From Chloroflexota bacterium (GTDB lineage Bacteria > Chloroflexota > Dehalococcoidia > JACVQG01 > JAHKAY01), in the NCBI GenBank assembly GCA_018825785.1, contig JAHKAY010000037.1, forward strand, positions 1 to 62,445: a stretch of 62,445 bases of DNA, in the 5' to 3' direction. Shown here piece by piece: positions 15,638 through 25,164 of this stretch. Made by a program: the position numbers and the translations under genes. A model generated the notes under the pieces. The model searched no databases and had not been told where the DNA came from. It saw only the letters and a program-made list of their open reading frames with translations. Numbering within the stretch: position 1 is the stretch's first letter; each line of letters starts with the position of its first letter.

Positions 15638-15925
15638 CTAGTCCTCCTCCACCACGAAGCTGTCTCTCAGCTTCGTGGTTCTTGACCCGTCGACAGCTTT
15701 GTAGCGCACATTATAGGGCCCCGACGCCGCCGTGTCCGCTGAGGTGTAATCGTAGTGATACTTGCCCACAGCGTCCTTCACCATCTGCGCCTCGTTCACA
15801 ACCACTGTCCCAGCCGGGTCCTTCACCTTGATGGTAGGCGTGCTGGCGGGGTCCACGTAGCTCCCCGCGCTGTCCTTCACCTCCAGGCTGAGAACGACTG
15901 TTTCACCTCGCTGGAAAACTGCCAT
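15638..15925 (-). CDS. Phage tail-associated Ig-like protein
   Basis: A 95-residue protein reading as one immunoglobulin-like beta domain: VVLSLEVKDSAGSYVDPAST, TIKVKDPAGTVV, then YHYDYTSADTAASGPYNVRYKAVDG. Such domains (BppU or invasin-like) are common on phage tail and capsid decorations. Its ATG lies directly after the stop of the repeat-rich tail protein upstream, so it is the last gene of the reverse-strand tail-like set. Confidence 0.6.
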   Translation of the reverse strand: MAVFQRGETVVLSLEVKDSAGSYVDPASTPTIKVKDPAGTVVVNEAQMVKDAVGKYHYDYTSADTAASGPYNVRYKAVDGSRTTKLRDSFVVEED

Positions 15926-17704
15926 TCAGCCCCCCTTCATAGTAGCTTCAAGCTGGAGCCCTCTCCCCGAGACGGCACTCATGGTCAGGGCCGGGCCCGT
16001 CGTCCCACTCATCTCAAGGCCCTCCTTCGCCAGAGAGGCCAGCACCAGCAACCGGACGACCAGCACCGCCGCCGCCACCTGGTCAGCCAGGGCCAGGCTA
16101 TCAGCAATGCTCTTGAACTGCTTTGGGCTCGCCGTCTCGACCAGGGCCAGGGCATCGGCCACAGTGAGCCTGGCTGTGGTCCCCAGGGCGTCAGAGATGT
16201 TCAGTCCCTGGGTCAGGGAGACAAATCCCTTTAAGGAAAGGGTCTCTGCCAGGGCCAGGGCATCCGCAACTAGCTTCTGAACGGCCCCCGTATTCACTGA
16301 TAGGGCATCGGCAAGGGCCAAGACTTCAACCAGGCTCAGGAAAGCTTTTGGTGTCCCGGAAGGGAGTGCTTCGGCTAAGCCGAGGCTCTCGGACAGGCTA
16401 AGGGAGGCTTTGGGAGTTCCTGAGGGGAGGGCTTCCGCCACCCCGAGAGCTTCAGTGAGAGTTAGCTTGGCCGAAATGCCTGGGGCGTCATCGGCCAGGG
16501 CCAGGGCGTCGGTGACGGTTTTCTGGGTAACTCCCGCAGGCTGGGCCAGCTCAAACCCGATGTAGGTTATCACCATTGAGCCAGAAGACCCGCCAGTTAC
16601 CACCCCCCAGTCCAAGAGGTCGGTAGCAACACAGGAAATGGCATTGGTTGTATCCTCAAATGTCCCAGTTGCGCCGCTACCAACCGTAACCGAAAGTGTG
16701 CTATTCCCTGCGTTCTGTCTCAAGGTGAAAGTGGAGTTCCCGTTCAGACTGTTGGTCGGCACCCTTACAAATAGATTTTTGGCCGTGAAGCTAGCCTGGG
16801 CCGCCACCTGGGTATTTGCTTCGGTAGTAGCGTAGGCCTGAACCCCTGCCTCCAACGGAACATATCTTGTGATGCCATAAGCAATCGTGTTGGTGCCGGG
16901 GTTTGCGGCGATTACCTGTCTCCCCGCCGAGTTTGATTTCATCTGCCAAATCATAATCGCGAAGGAGCCCGAAGACCCGCCAGTGGCCACCTGGTAGGCC
17001 ACGGCATCTCCTGAAGCGATGGAATCAGAGTTCACCGTGTCCTCAAAAGCCCCCGTTGTGGAAGCCCCTACGGAGACGGACTGGGCACCGTCGGCAGCGT
17101 TTTTTCTGGTCCTGACCGTGGTGGTGCCATTCACACTGTTGGACTGGACATAGATGCGGAAGTTGGACAACGTGGCGGCCACCCGAAAGATATACTGGGA
17201 GCGGGACTCGGTGGTGTTGTATCTGGCCTCCCCCCCTATAGGAGCGTATGTGGTGGTCCCAAAGTTCACCGATGTGGAAACCACATCCCCAGCGATTAAG
17301 ACTGGGGTGGTGTTGCTGGCCGTGGCAAGGGTGTAGGCGATAATTGCCAGGGTCAAAGAGCCGCCTGCGCCCACAACTGTCTGGGTATTGAAGAGGTCCC
17401 CTGCTACCAGGTTGTCGGAGTTAACGGAGTCCTGGAAGACCCCTGTGGCCCCAGCCCCTATGGAGACGCTTTGAGCACCGTTTGCTGTATTCTTCCTGCT
17501 CCTCACCGTTGAAGAGGCGGTGGTGGCGTTGGCGAGCACCCTCACATAGAGGTCGGCCAAGGTATAACTGTCCCTGGCGATTGCCTGATGGCGGGCTTCG
17601 GCGCCCGACTCAGTAAACCCCCCAGAGGGATTATGATACTTCGTAGCGGAGGCGGACAGGACAACGCCCGTGCTGTGCCCAGCCACCAACGGATAGGTGG
17701 GCAT
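15926..17704 (-). CDS. Phage tail fibre-like repeat protein
   Basis: About 592 residues from ATG 17704, which overlaps the upstream gene's TAA. The N-terminal two thirds hold three or more degenerate beta repeats with phrases like TVRTRKNAADGAQSVSVGAS and GTFEDTTNAIS. The C-terminal third has about eight helical repeats of the form LADALALAE, two joined by the identical linker ALPSGTPKA. This looks like a tail fibre or baseplate adhesin. The longer open frame to 17827 has no ribosome site and would overlap the upstream gene. Confidence 0.65.
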   Translation of the reverse strand: MPTYPLVAGHSTGVVLSASATKYHNPSGGFTESGAEARHQAIARDSYTLADLYVRVLANATTASSTVRSRKNTANGAQSVSIGAGATGVFQDSVNSDNLVAGDLFNTQTVVGAGGSLTLAIIAYTLATASNTTPVLIAGDVVSTSVNFGTTTYAPIGGEARYNTTESRSQYIFRVAATLSNFRIYVQSNSVNGTTTVRTRKNAADGAQSVSVGASTTGAFEDTVNSDSIASGDAVAYQVATGGSSGSFAIMIWQMKSNSAGRQVIAANPGTNTIAYGITRYVPLEAGVQAYATTEANTQVAAQASFTAKNLFVRVPTNSLNGNSTFTLRQNAGNSTLSVTVGSGATGTFEDTTNAISCVATDLLDWGVVTGGSSGSMVITYIGFELAQPAGVTQKTVTDALALADDAPGISAKLTLTEALGVAEALPSGTPKASLSLSESLGLAEALPSGTPKAFLSLVEVLALADALSVNTGAVQKLVADALALAETLSLKGFVSLTQGLNISDALGTTARLTVADALALVETASPKQFKSIADSLALADQVAAAVLVVRLLVLASLAKEGLEMSGTTGPALTMSAVSGRGLQLEATMKGG

Positions 17705-18072
17705 TAGTTGATTTTCACCTTCCCAGCCCCAAAAGCTGTGTCGCAAGCACTCTGGAGCTGATTTTTCTGCGAAGCGGTGAGGTTGGGGATGACCACCTGG
17801 AGGACCCTTGCCGTGTCGTAATACCAAAGCCAGCCTTCCGGGTCCAGAGCGCCTAGCTGAGCCTTGGCGGTATCATAGGTGCGGTTTTTCCTCCGATTCT
17901 CACTGACCACCTCATCATAGAGGCCGACTCCGCCAAGCAATCTGTGGGCAGGACAGAGCTTGACTACCTTAGCAAGCGAGTGGACTCGTGAAGCCTCCGA
18001 GGTAGCATCATCCCAACTGTATTCCAGGACGCACTCGCAGGTATCCGGTCTCCAGGTCGTTGTCCTTATCAT
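17704..18072 (-). CDS. Hypothetical protein of the tail-like cluster
   Basis: A 122-residue soluble protein. Cysteines occur as CECVLEY near the start and in VVKLCPAHRL. The C-terminal half reads LTASQKNQLQSACDTAFG. No family recognised. It overlaps the tail fibre-like gene by the TAATG stop-start junction, and AGGGAGGGAAAG precedes its ATG, so it is translated with its neighbours. Confidence 0.55.
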   Translation of the reverse strand: MIRTTTWRPDTCECVLEYSWDDATSEASRVHSLAKVVKLCPAHRLLGGVGLYDEVVSENRRKNRTYDTAKAQLGALDPEGWLWYYDTARVLQVVIPNLTASQKNQLQSACDTAFGAGKVKIN

Positions 18073-18178
18073 CTTTCCCTCCCTAGGATAGGGTCTGCTG
18101 GCAAATAATCCCCTTTTCTCTTGCTACGGTGCTTCTCCCTTGGTCTATCCCAACCCTGGTCGGCATTTCGTCGGCCTC

Positions 18179-18690
18179 CTAGCTCATTGTGACCTGGATG
18201 GTGAGCTCCCAGGTCTGCCCACTGGTCTTGGTGCCCTGAGCCGATACCTTGCGGACCAGGTTCTTGTTGGGGGTAGCGCCGTGTCCACGGTGAACTCCTG
18301 CCAGGCGAAGTTGGCCTCGGTTCCCCCGAAAGTCCCCCGGAAGCTCACGGTCTGGGCCGACCTGGAGGGGTAGGTCGCGTCCATAGCCTTAAAGGCCGTG
18401 CTGGTCCCCAGGAGCCCGGTCTGGGTGGCAGCCTCCGCCGTGGTGCTGTCCCCTACCCCCACCCGAGCGTTGGCGTTGTTGTAGGCCGTGGGGGTGCCCA
18501 GGCCACAGGCCAGGTCCAGCAGCTCGGCCATGCCCTCATTGAGGCCGATATTGCCCTCGACCTGGGAGACCTTGTAGGGCTGGTCCCGCCGATGAGCCTC
18601 GTCATCGGCGAACTTTCTGATGATAAACCGGGTCTTCAGCTTGAGATGCCCATGCCTCCGCTTTTTCTGCTCCGCCTTTACCCCAACCAC
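18179..18690 (-). pseudogene. Phage structural-like gene with a 3' frameshift
   Basis: GTG 18690 follows AGGAGG and fits better than the upstream frame start at 18744. The body reads as a structural protein (KVSQVEGNIGLNEGMAELLD, TYPSRSAQTVSFRGTFGG). After VDT the open frame turns into an unlikely Arg/Pro-rich tail ending at 18184. Adding one base near 18283 restores ATPNKNLVRKVSAQGTKTSG, then QTWELTIQVTMS and TAG at 18179-18181, a far more natural beta-strand end. So the gene has lost one base, or the assembly has an error. Confidence 0.6.
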
Positions 18691-18918
18691 AGTTCCTCCT
18701 TTCTCATCTCTCAATCCATCTGGCAACGCCATCGGAAAAGGCACACCAGAACAGATGAGCTAAATACTACCATGGCAGTGGCTTGGCGTCAAGCGTCTTT
18801 TGTCTTGCTGGCGGCGAAAAACCCTGCTTAAATGACAGGTGGCCGGCGCAAGCCCTCCCAGGACTATTTGGCCGGTTGAAAAGGGCCCTGGAGTGGGGCT
18901 ATCATTGTCCTGACTCTG

Positions 18919-19410
18919 ATGAACGGGCTGGATATCCTGGTCGGCATTACCCTGGCCCTTGGGGCATATACGGGCCTGAGGAAAGGTATTGTGGGGATGG
19001 TGCTGCCGCTGGTGGGACTGGTGATAGGGGTCCACCTGGCGGGGAGGTACTACCAGGCCCTGGCGGAGCGGGTCTTTCACTCTCAGGCCAGCAGCATGCA
19101 GATAATCTCCTTTGTCCTCATCCTTCTGGCGGTGATATTTGCTGCCAGCCTGGTGGCCTCCCTGGTTAGCCGGGCACTTTCCCTCATCCTCCTGGGGTGG
19201 CTCAACGGGCTCCTGGGGGCGGTGCTGGGTCTCCTCTTGGCGATGATGGCCTGGGGGACCCTCCTGGCCATCATCCTCCTCTTCCCAGGCCTCGCCCCGG
19301 AGGGACTTATCGGGGACTCCTTTTTCGCCGGCCTCATCGTGGAGCGATTTCCCCTGCTCCTGGCCCTCCTCCCCGAGGAGTTTGACCGGGTGAGGACTTT
19401 CTTCCGTTAG
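18919..19410 (+). CDS. CvpA family membrane protein
   Basis: A 163-residue protein with four hydrophobic segments and the CvpA family opening MNGLDILVGITLALGAYTGL, then RKGIVGMVLPLVGLVIGV. CvpA-type proteins are inner-membrane proteins linked to colicin V production and envelope homeostasis in Proteobacteria; the role in this group is not known. The C-terminus is a short soluble tail. It stands 80 bases before the next gene on the same strand. Confidence 0.75.
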   Translation: MNGLDILVGITLALGAYTGLRKGIVGMVLPLVGLVIGVHLAGRYYQALAERVFHSQASSMQIISFVLILLAVIFAASLVASLVSRALSLILLGWLNGLLGAVLGLLLAMMAWGTLLAIILLFPGLAPEGLIGDSFFAGLIVERFPLLLALLPEEFDRVRTFFR

Positions 19411-19492
19411 GCCCAGGAAAGAAGGCCCCCTTTCCTCTCCATATTGCCTATCTTATAATCCAGTTGGAGAAGGGCAGGTCTGAAGAGAGCGC

Positions 19493-20194
19493 ATGGAAAC
19501 TGAGGACGAAAGGCTGGAATACGCCGTCAGGCACACCCAGGTGCTGAGGCCTCCCCGGCAGGCCCTGGAGACCTTTGGTATCACAAAGGTCCGCTATCAC
19601 CTGCTCACCGCCCCTGCCTATGCTGACTTGGTGGCCGGGGAAGGGGAAACAGTAGTCAGAGAAGGCCAGGTCATTGCCGAAAGGCCCAGGGTGGTGACTC
19701 CCTACTACCTCCTGAACCTCGAGGGGTTCAGCCACCACGCCAGAAGGTATCTGGAGAAGATGGCGCAGGAGGAGCATTCCTCACCGGCCCTCCTCTACAG
19801 GTACCGCAATGAGGTCGAGGGCCTCTCCATCGTCTCGGAGCCCCTGGACCAGCTGGCCCAGAAGCTAACAGAGAAGCTGGAGAGGGAGGGAACAGCCCTG
19901 GACTGTGTCATCAAGGGGGTGGATGAGCTGTGGGATGTCTGTCTCCTCAGGTTTATCCACGAGTTTACCCTCCGTTCCCTGCAGAGCAATGTGATGGACC
20001 TGGGCAGGAGGGGGCTCCTGGAGATTGACCGGGCCGGCGTCCCGCTGGATGCCCGGCGGCGGATTGACGAGCTCTTTTTCCAGGTGAGAGAGGGCCAGGT
20101 GGGCCCATCGGAGCTGAAGGTTGAGCTGGATTGCTGGGGCCTCTGGCCCGAGTATGAGGACAGGTTCCTGGCCCTGTTCCAGAGGCGTCCGTAA
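19493..20194 (+). CDS. Conserved-looking hypothetical protein
   Basis: A 233-residue soluble protein, acidic and helical, with a Glu/Arg-rich C-terminal half. No signal, membrane segment, cysteine cluster or catalytic motif is seen, and I do not recognise the family. A TATAAT (19454-19459) lies 34 bases before the ATG, though its -35 is weak. The gene sits between cvpA and a tRNA on the same strand. Confidence 0.6.
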   Translation: METEDERLEYAVRHTQVLRPPRQALETFGITKVRYHLLTAPAYADLVAGEGETVVREGQVIAERPRVVTPYYLLNLEGFSHHARRYLEKMAQEEHSSPALLYRYRNEVEGLSIVSEPLDQLAQKLTEKLEREGTALDCVIKGVDELWDVCLLRFIHEFTLRSLQSNVMDLGRRGLLEIDRAGVPLDARRRIDELFFQVREGQVGPSELKVELDCWGLWPEYEDRFLALFQRRP

Positions 20195-20264
20195 GACTCT
20201 TAGGGGGCCGGGGACCTGTTTCTGCCCGTCACCAAGGCCCTTCCCGGGGAGCCTCTCCCGGTGG

Positions 20265-20294
20265 TGGACAGGCTCAGGCCAGGCCCTCTATAAT
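20265..20294 (+). promoter_or_regulatory. Promoter of tRNA-Gly
   Basis: TGGACA (20265-20270), an 18-base spacer and TATAAT (20289-20294), ending eight bases before the tRNA. Confidence 0.7.
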
Positions 20295-20302
20295 GGATGA
20301 GA

Positions 20303-20377
20303 GCGGGAGTAGCTCAGGGGTAGAGCTCTTGCCTTCCAAGCAAGTTGTCGCGGGTTCGAATCCCGTCTCCCGCTCCA
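20303..20377 (+). tRNA. tRNA-Gly (UCC)
   Basis: Complete cloverleaf: acceptor GCGGGAG with CTCCCGC, D arm GCTC/GAGC, anticodon stem CTTGC/GCAAG with loop CTTCCAA giving anticodon UCC, T arm around TTCGAAT, and an encoded CCA end. Confidence 0.97.
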
Positions 20378-20442
20378 CCCTTTCCTCTGATGGCCACCCT
20401 CTCTCTTGAACTATCTCCATCCTGTGGGCTATCATATGGGCA

Positions 20443-22029
20443 ATGAGGAAGCCTGGCTCGGGTCGGGCATTGAGAACCGGTGCCATTGCGGCAGCGCTGG
20501 TGCTGATGGTCCTGGTGTGGGTGGGTGCTTGCAGGCAGACCAGGCCCACCCTCACTCCCCATCCCACAGCCACGCCAGCGCCGACCCCTGCTCCCACCGC
20601 CCAGGTTTCCCCGGGGCCGACTCCCAGAACCTTCCCCCAGAGAATACAAAGCTTCATAGACGGGATAAGGGACTGGGCCCCCCTCTGGCCCTGGCCCCAG
20701 TCTCAACGGCCCGGTAATTTAGACTTGGCTGCTTTGCCCAGCTTGCCAGGGGAGTTCCAGCCGGCCCAGTTCATCCCCCCCGCCACCTGCAGGACCTGCC
20801 ACGCCGATATATATTCCCAGTGGAAGGGAAGCATGCACGCTCTGGCCCTGCAAGACCCTGTCTTCCAGGAGCTCTCCAAGCACTTCCTGGCCCAGGTGGA
20901 GACGGATGCCCAGAGAAAGGAGGCCCAGACGTGCGTGCGCTGCCATACGCCCGCCGGCCATCTTGCCGGGGAAATAGTCACTTCCGAGGGGGACTACGAC
21001 GCCGTCAGCGCCCCTTTCGATGAGGGCATTTTTTGCGATTTCTGTCATTCGGTAAAGGCCTCCGCGGGAATCGGCAATGCCCCCTTCCTCGTGGAGCCCG
21101 GGAACGGTCCACAGGCGCCGGGTGTCAAGCGGGGGCCTTTCGCGGATGCTCGGTCGCCATATCATGGTTCGGAGTATTCAGAGCTTCACACCCGGGCCGA
21201 GTTCTGCGGCATGTGCCACGAGGTTGCCCACGTCTCTTTCGGCACTCCCATTGAGCGGACCTATACCGAGTGGCGCAGCGGGCCCTACAACACCGGCGAC
21301 CCGGCCACCACGGTGCCGTGTCAGGACTGCCACATGCGCCAGCGTCCCGGCATCCCCGCCACCGGCTCCACGGCGCGCCCGGACAACCCGGGCCAGGCAG
21401 CCCTGGGCGGTCCCCAGCGGCCGCACATCTATACCCATTACTTCGTTGGGGGGAACTCAGCTGTGCCCGCCCTCCCCGGTGCCGCCGTTAGCGCTCAGAT
21501 GGCGGAGGAGCGCCTGAAGAATGCCGCCACCATTGAGCTCTTGCCGGCGGAGGGGTGGCGGCCAGGGGGGCTGGCCACTTTTGAGGTGAAGGTCAACAAT
21601 GTGGGCGCTGGCCACTATCTGCCGACAGGCTCTACCGAGATACGCCAGATGTGGCTGGAGGTAACGGTAAAGGATGCCACCGGCCGGGAGCTCTTTCATT
21701 CCGGCGCTGTGGACGAGGAGGGCAGGCTGGACCCCGGGGCGGTCATCTTCGGCACGGTGGTAGGGGACGCCTCGGGGAAGCCGACTGCGAACCTGGTCAT
21801 GGCCACCCATGTGCTCTTTGACCGCCGCATCCCCCCCAAAGGTTTTGACAGAGCGGGCTACACCTTCTTGCTGCCCGCTGATGCAGCGGCCCCGCTTGAC
21901 ATAAAAGCCACCCTGCGCTATCGGTTGGCTCCCCAGGAGCTGGTCAATGAGTTGCTGGGGAAAGAAGCGCCCCGGTTGCCCATTATTGATATGGCTTTGG
22001 CTTCCCTGGCCGTTGCCCCCATCAGCTAG
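20443..22029 (+). CDS. Five-haem c-type cytochrome, predicted lipoprotein
   Basis: A 528-residue exported cytochrome. The N-terminus is a lipoprotein signal with lipobox VGAC, cysteine near residue 28, then a Thr/Pro-rich tether (about 33-62). Five CxxCH haem sites occur between about 110 and 290: CRTCH, CVRCH, CDFCH, CGMCH and CQDCH, resembling cytochrome c554-type multihaem folds. The C-terminal 200 residues contain an immunoglobulin-like stretch (GLATFEVKVNNVGAGHYLPT) with no haem. It probably carries electrons on the outer face of the membrane. Haem attachment would use the ccm genes 3 kb downstream. Confidence 0.85.
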   Translation: MRKPGSGRALRTGAIAAALVLMVLVWVGACRQTRPTLTPHPTATPAPTPAPTAQVSPGPTPRTFPQRIQSFIDGIRDWAPLWPWPQSQRPGNLDLAALPSLPGEFQPAQFIPPATCRTCHADIYSQWKGSMHALALQDPVFQELSKHFLAQVETDAQRKEAQTCVRCHTPAGHLAGEIVTSEGDYDAVSAPFDEGIFCDFCHSVKASAGIGNAPFLVEPGNGPQAPGVKRGPFADARSPYHGSEYSELHTRAEFCGMCHEVAHVSFGTPIERTYTEWRSGPYNTGDPATTVPCQDCHMRQRPGIPATGSTARPDNPGQAALGGPQRPHIYTHYFVGGNSAVPALPGAAVSAQMAEERLKNAATIELLPAEGWRPGGLATFEVKVNNVGAGHYLPTGSTEIRQMWLEVTVKDATGRELFHSGAVDEEGRLDPGAVIFGTVVGDASGKPTANLVMATHVLFDRRIPPKGFDRAGYTFLLPADAAAPLDIKATLRYRLAPQELVNELLGKEAPRLPIIDMALASLAVAPIS

Positions 22030-22067
22030 TAGAAAGCCGCCCCCCCTTTCGTGATTCCCAGCTCCGT

Positions 22068-22330
22068 CTAGGCCCCCCCGGGCAAGGAGGCTACAGCTTC
22101 CCGCGTGGAGTGAAGCGGCCTCCAGCCGAGCCCTTGCTTGATTCGGGCATTGCTGGCGGTCCACCGGTACATGATGAAAGGCAGGTATGAAGCTGGCGCG
22201 GGCACCGGCCTTAGATACCAGAGCAGGGCGAACAGGGGACGCACCAGCCAGTGGGGGTATTCGTAGACCGGATTGTTAGCTATTTCCTCTGGGGCGGCCA
22301 ATGAGCTCTTGTATCCCGGCGAGTAGACGC
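22068..22330 (-). pseudogene. C-terminal fragment of an NAD-dependent epimerase/dehydratase
   Basis: The reverse strand encodes about 85 residues ending SNARIKQGLGWRPLHSTREA and so on, the usual end of extended short-chain dehydrogenases. No Rossmann start is present: the frame is closed by a stop just upstream and flanking DNA does not encode the rest. It reads as a leftover 3' end. Intergenic DNA between it and rnpB shows nothing else. Confidence 0.5.
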
Positions 22331-22392
22331 ATGGTTCCCCCCACGCATAAGACTACTGTGGGCTGGGGAAAAATGTCAAATGCAGATTAGGG

Positions 22393-22802
<410 letters not shown>

Positions 22803-22809
22803 CAACTCC

Positions 22810-22838
22810 AGTTTAGACCATCCCTGGAAAGTATTCAA
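22810..22838 (-). promoter_or_regulatory. Promoter of rnpB
   Basis: Reverse strand TTGAAT (22838-22833), a 17-base spacer and TAAACT (22815-22810), placing transcription start at the RNA's 5' end. Confidence 0.65.
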
Positions 22839-22841
22839 CTC

Positions 22842-23534
22842 TCAGGGTTGGAGGAGGATACGGCTGCATGAGGGGCAGGGGACCAGTTCCTGGCCCCGGG
22901 CCCGCTGCATCAGCCCCACGGGCAGGGCAATACGACACCCCTGGCACATCCCCTGCTCTACCCTGGCTACTGCGGGGTGGCGGCTCCGGCGGGTCTCTTC
23001 ATACTGCTGGAGGTGGGCAGGGGGAATTCGGGAGGCCTGGGCCTCCCTCAGCCTATTAAGGGAGGCCCAGGCCTCCTTAAGCTCCTTTTGCTCTCTGGCC
23101 AGCTGCTGCTGGCGTTCTTGCCACTTGAGCTCCACGTCTCTCAGGTGGACCATCCGGTTATGGAGGCTCCCCCGGGCATCCTCTATCTTCTCCATGACCC
23201 CCAGGACCTTGTCCTCCAGCTTTTTGCGCTTCTCCGCCAGAAGCCCAACATCCTGCTGCATGGCGGAGAGCTCTTTGGGGTTGGTGACCTTGCCGCTGTA
23301 GAGCTTCTCTTCCATGGTCCTTATCTTCTGCTGGATGTCGTCCAGGGCCCAGTTGGCATCCCGCTCCTGTTTCTGGAGCTCCTGGAGGTATCGCTGGGCT
23401 TCGGCCACGGCCTCTTCGGCCTGGGCCACCTCCTGGCGCTGGCCAAGCTCGCTCTCCACCCGGGCCAGGGTTTCCTCCTTGGACTCCCGTTCCCGGTCCA
23501 GGGCCTCCAGTTCATAGAGAAGCCGGGCCGTCAT
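22842..23534 (-). CDS. Coiled-coil zinc-ribbon protein (DUF164 / CT398-like)
   Basis: A 230-residue protein. Residues about 1-175 form a long Glu/Lys/Gln-rich coiled coil containing the family phrase YSGKVTNPKELSAMQQDV. The C-terminus is a zinc ribbon, GMCQGCRIALP and VPCPSCSRIL. The family is widespread; one member (CT398) binds sigma-54 and other partners in Chlamydia, but the general role is unclear. It lies directly upstream of rnpB on the same strand. Confidence 0.85.
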   Translation of the reverse strand: MTARLLYELEALDRERESKEETLARVESELGQRQEVAQAEEAVAEAQRYLQELQKQERDANWALDDIQQKIRTMEEKLYSGKVTNPKELSAMQQDVGLLAEKRKKLEDKVLGVMEKIEDARGSLHNRMVHLRDVELKWQERQQQLAREQKELKEAWASLNRLREAQASRIPPAHLQQYEETRRSRHPAVARVEQGMCQGCRIALPVGLMQRARGQELVPCPSCSRILLQP

Positions 23535-23627
23535 AGCCCAATGATATCACGGTGGGCTGGTCCCAGAAAGCCCTTGCTGGCGAGGGACACAACCTGTAGA
23601 ATATTAACAGTAGGAGGTTGGGGGGAT

Positions 23628-24323
23628 ATGTTCTTCTTTGACCCTGTATATTTGCTCTTTGCCGCTCCGGCGCTTCTGGTCATGTTCTACGCCCAGGCCA
23701 AAGTGCGCTCGGCCTACGGGAAGTATTCCAAGGTAAGGAATATGAAGGGGATTACGGGCTATGAGGCGGCCCGCACCCTTCTGGGCGTCCACGGCATGGG
23801 CGAGGTGAAGATAGAGGAGCACCCCGGGGTCCTGACCGACCACTATGACCCCCGGAAGAAGGTGCTGCGTTTCTCCCGGGACATATACGGCAGTGCCTCG
23901 GTGGCCTCGCTTGGGATTGTGGCCCACGAGATAGGCCATGCCCTTCAGGACCGGCTGGGCTATGGCCCAATGAGGCTGCGGGCTGCCCTGGTTCCTGCGG
24001 CCAATGTGGGCTCCTCCCTGGGCTGTATCTTCTTCATCCTGGGGATAATTGTGGGGGTGGCGGGGCTGACCTGGGCAGGGGTTGCCCTCTTCAGCGCGGG
24101 GGTGCTCTTCTCCCTGGTCACCCTGCCGGTGGAGCTGGACGCCTCCCGCCGGGCAAAACAGATGCTCCAGGCCACGGGGCTGGTCGTCTCGGCGGAGGAG
24201 GGGCGGGCCACCAGTGCGGTCCTTTCTGCCGCCGCTCTCACCTATGTAGCTGCCCTGCTCCAGGCGGTGTCCAGCCTGGCCTACTTTGTCTTCCTGGCCA
24301 TGGGCTTGAGCCGGCGGGACTAG
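23628..24323 (+). CDS. Membrane zinc metallopeptidase (YugP-like)
   Basis: About 231 residues from ATG 23628, which follows AGGAGG; a longer frame over the neighbouring gene is spurious. The zinc site HEIGH is at about residue 103, preceded by SLGIVA, with a Tyr/Gly-rich N-terminal domain and three or four hydrophobic segments in the second half. This is the neutral zinc metallopeptidase family of B. subtilis YugP; substrates are unknown. It is divergent from the zinc-ribbon gene. Confidence 0.88.
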   Translation: MFFFDPVYLLFAAPALLVMFYAQAKVRSAYGKYSKVRNMKGITGYEAARTLLGVHGMGEVKIEEHPGVLTDHYDPRKKVLRFSRDIYGSASVASLGIVAHEIGHALQDRLGYGPMRLRAALVPAANVGSSLGCIFFILGIIVGVAGLTWAGVALFSAGVLFSLVTLPVELDASRRAKQMLQATGLVVSAEEGRATSAVLSAAALTYVAALLQAVSSLAYFVFLAMGLSRRD

Positions 24324-24340
24324 AAGCCCGGGTTCCCTAG

Positions 24341-24481
24341 CTACTCTTTCTTCCTGGCCTGTTTGAGGGCCTCCAGCTCCCGGCGGAGTTCCTGTTGCCT
24401 TCTCATAATGCGCAGGATGTAGAGGAAGGTCACCAGCCAGATAAGGCTGTAGCCGGCAAAGAGATAGGGAAAGGTATCCAT
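24341..24481 (-). CDS. ccmD: CcmD-like small haem-export membrane protein
   Basis: A 46-residue ORF beginning MDTFPYLFAGYSLIWLVTFL and ending in a Lys/Arg-rich helix. One membrane segment near the N-terminus followed by a charged tail (RRQQELRRELEALKQARKK) is the CcmD pattern; CcmD helps release haem-loaded CcmE from CcmABC. Its ATG follows ccmC's TAA by one base, and it is the last gene of the ccm operon. Confidence 0.75.
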   Translation of the reverse strand: MDTFPYLFAGYSLIWLVTFLYILRIMRRQQELRRELEALKQARKKE

Positions 24482-24482
24482 T

Positions 24483-25154
24483 TTATTCCCTCCAGGCTTC
24501 TTTCAGTTCTTCTATTTCCGCCTCCGCGCCCCTCAACGCCACCCGGAGCTTGGCCAGAAGGATGAAGAAGAGGGTGAAGGCGGCCAGGCTGAAGAGTAAG
24601 GTAGTGAGCATGGTGGGGTGGAGGCCCCCTCCGGTGCCGATGACTGGGCCGGGGTGGAGGGTGCGCCACAAGCGGATGGCAAAATACACGATGGGGACAT
24701 CAAGGAAGCCCGCGATGCCCACTACGGCGGCAAAGCGGGGGGCCTGGTGGGCGGGGGCGTAGGAGCGCAGGAGGAGGTAGCCGACATAGATGAGCCACAG
24801 CACCAGCATGGAGGTAAGTCGGGGGTCCCACACCCACCAGTGGCCCCAGGCTGGCCTGGCCCAGATAGAGCCGGTAGCAATGTTAAGGAAGGCGAAGACC
24901 ACCCCTATCTCCGCCCCGGCATACGCCAGGTGGTCCCAGCCCTTCCCCCCCCTCACCAGGTAGATGATACTGCCCACAAAGGTCAGGGAGAAGGCCAGGA
25001 AGGAAATCCAGGCCATAGGGACATGGAAGTAGAAGATGCGCTGGGCAATCCCCTCCCGGACATCGGCGGTGGGCACCCACATGAAGACGAGATAAAGGGC
25101 AGACAGAATTCCCACCAGCCCCAGGGCCCAGAGGACGCGGTCAAGGACTTTCAT
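24483..25154 (-). CDS. ccmC: CcmC haem-handling membrane protein
   Basis: About 223 residues from ATG 25154, preceded by GAGGAGG; the longer frame overlaps ccmB. Six hydrophobic segments and the tryptophan-rich haem-binding motif WGHWWVWDPRLTSML (about 108-122) mark CcmC, which loads haem onto CcmE. Conserved histidines flank it (FYFHVPMAW before, TLHPGP after). Confidence 0.92.
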   Translation of the reverse strand: MKVLDRVLWALGLVGILSALYLVFMWVPTADVREGIAQRIFYFHVPMAWISFLAFSLTFVGSIIYLVRGGKGWDHLAYAGAEIGVVFAFLNIATGSIWARPAWGHWWVWDPRLTSMLVLWLIYVGYLLLRSYAPAHQAPRFAAVVGIAGFLDVPIVYFAIRLWRTLHPGPVIGTGGGLHPTMLTTLLFSLAAFTLFFILLAKLRVALRGAEAEIEELKEAWRE

Positions 25155-25164
25155 CTTTTCCTCC

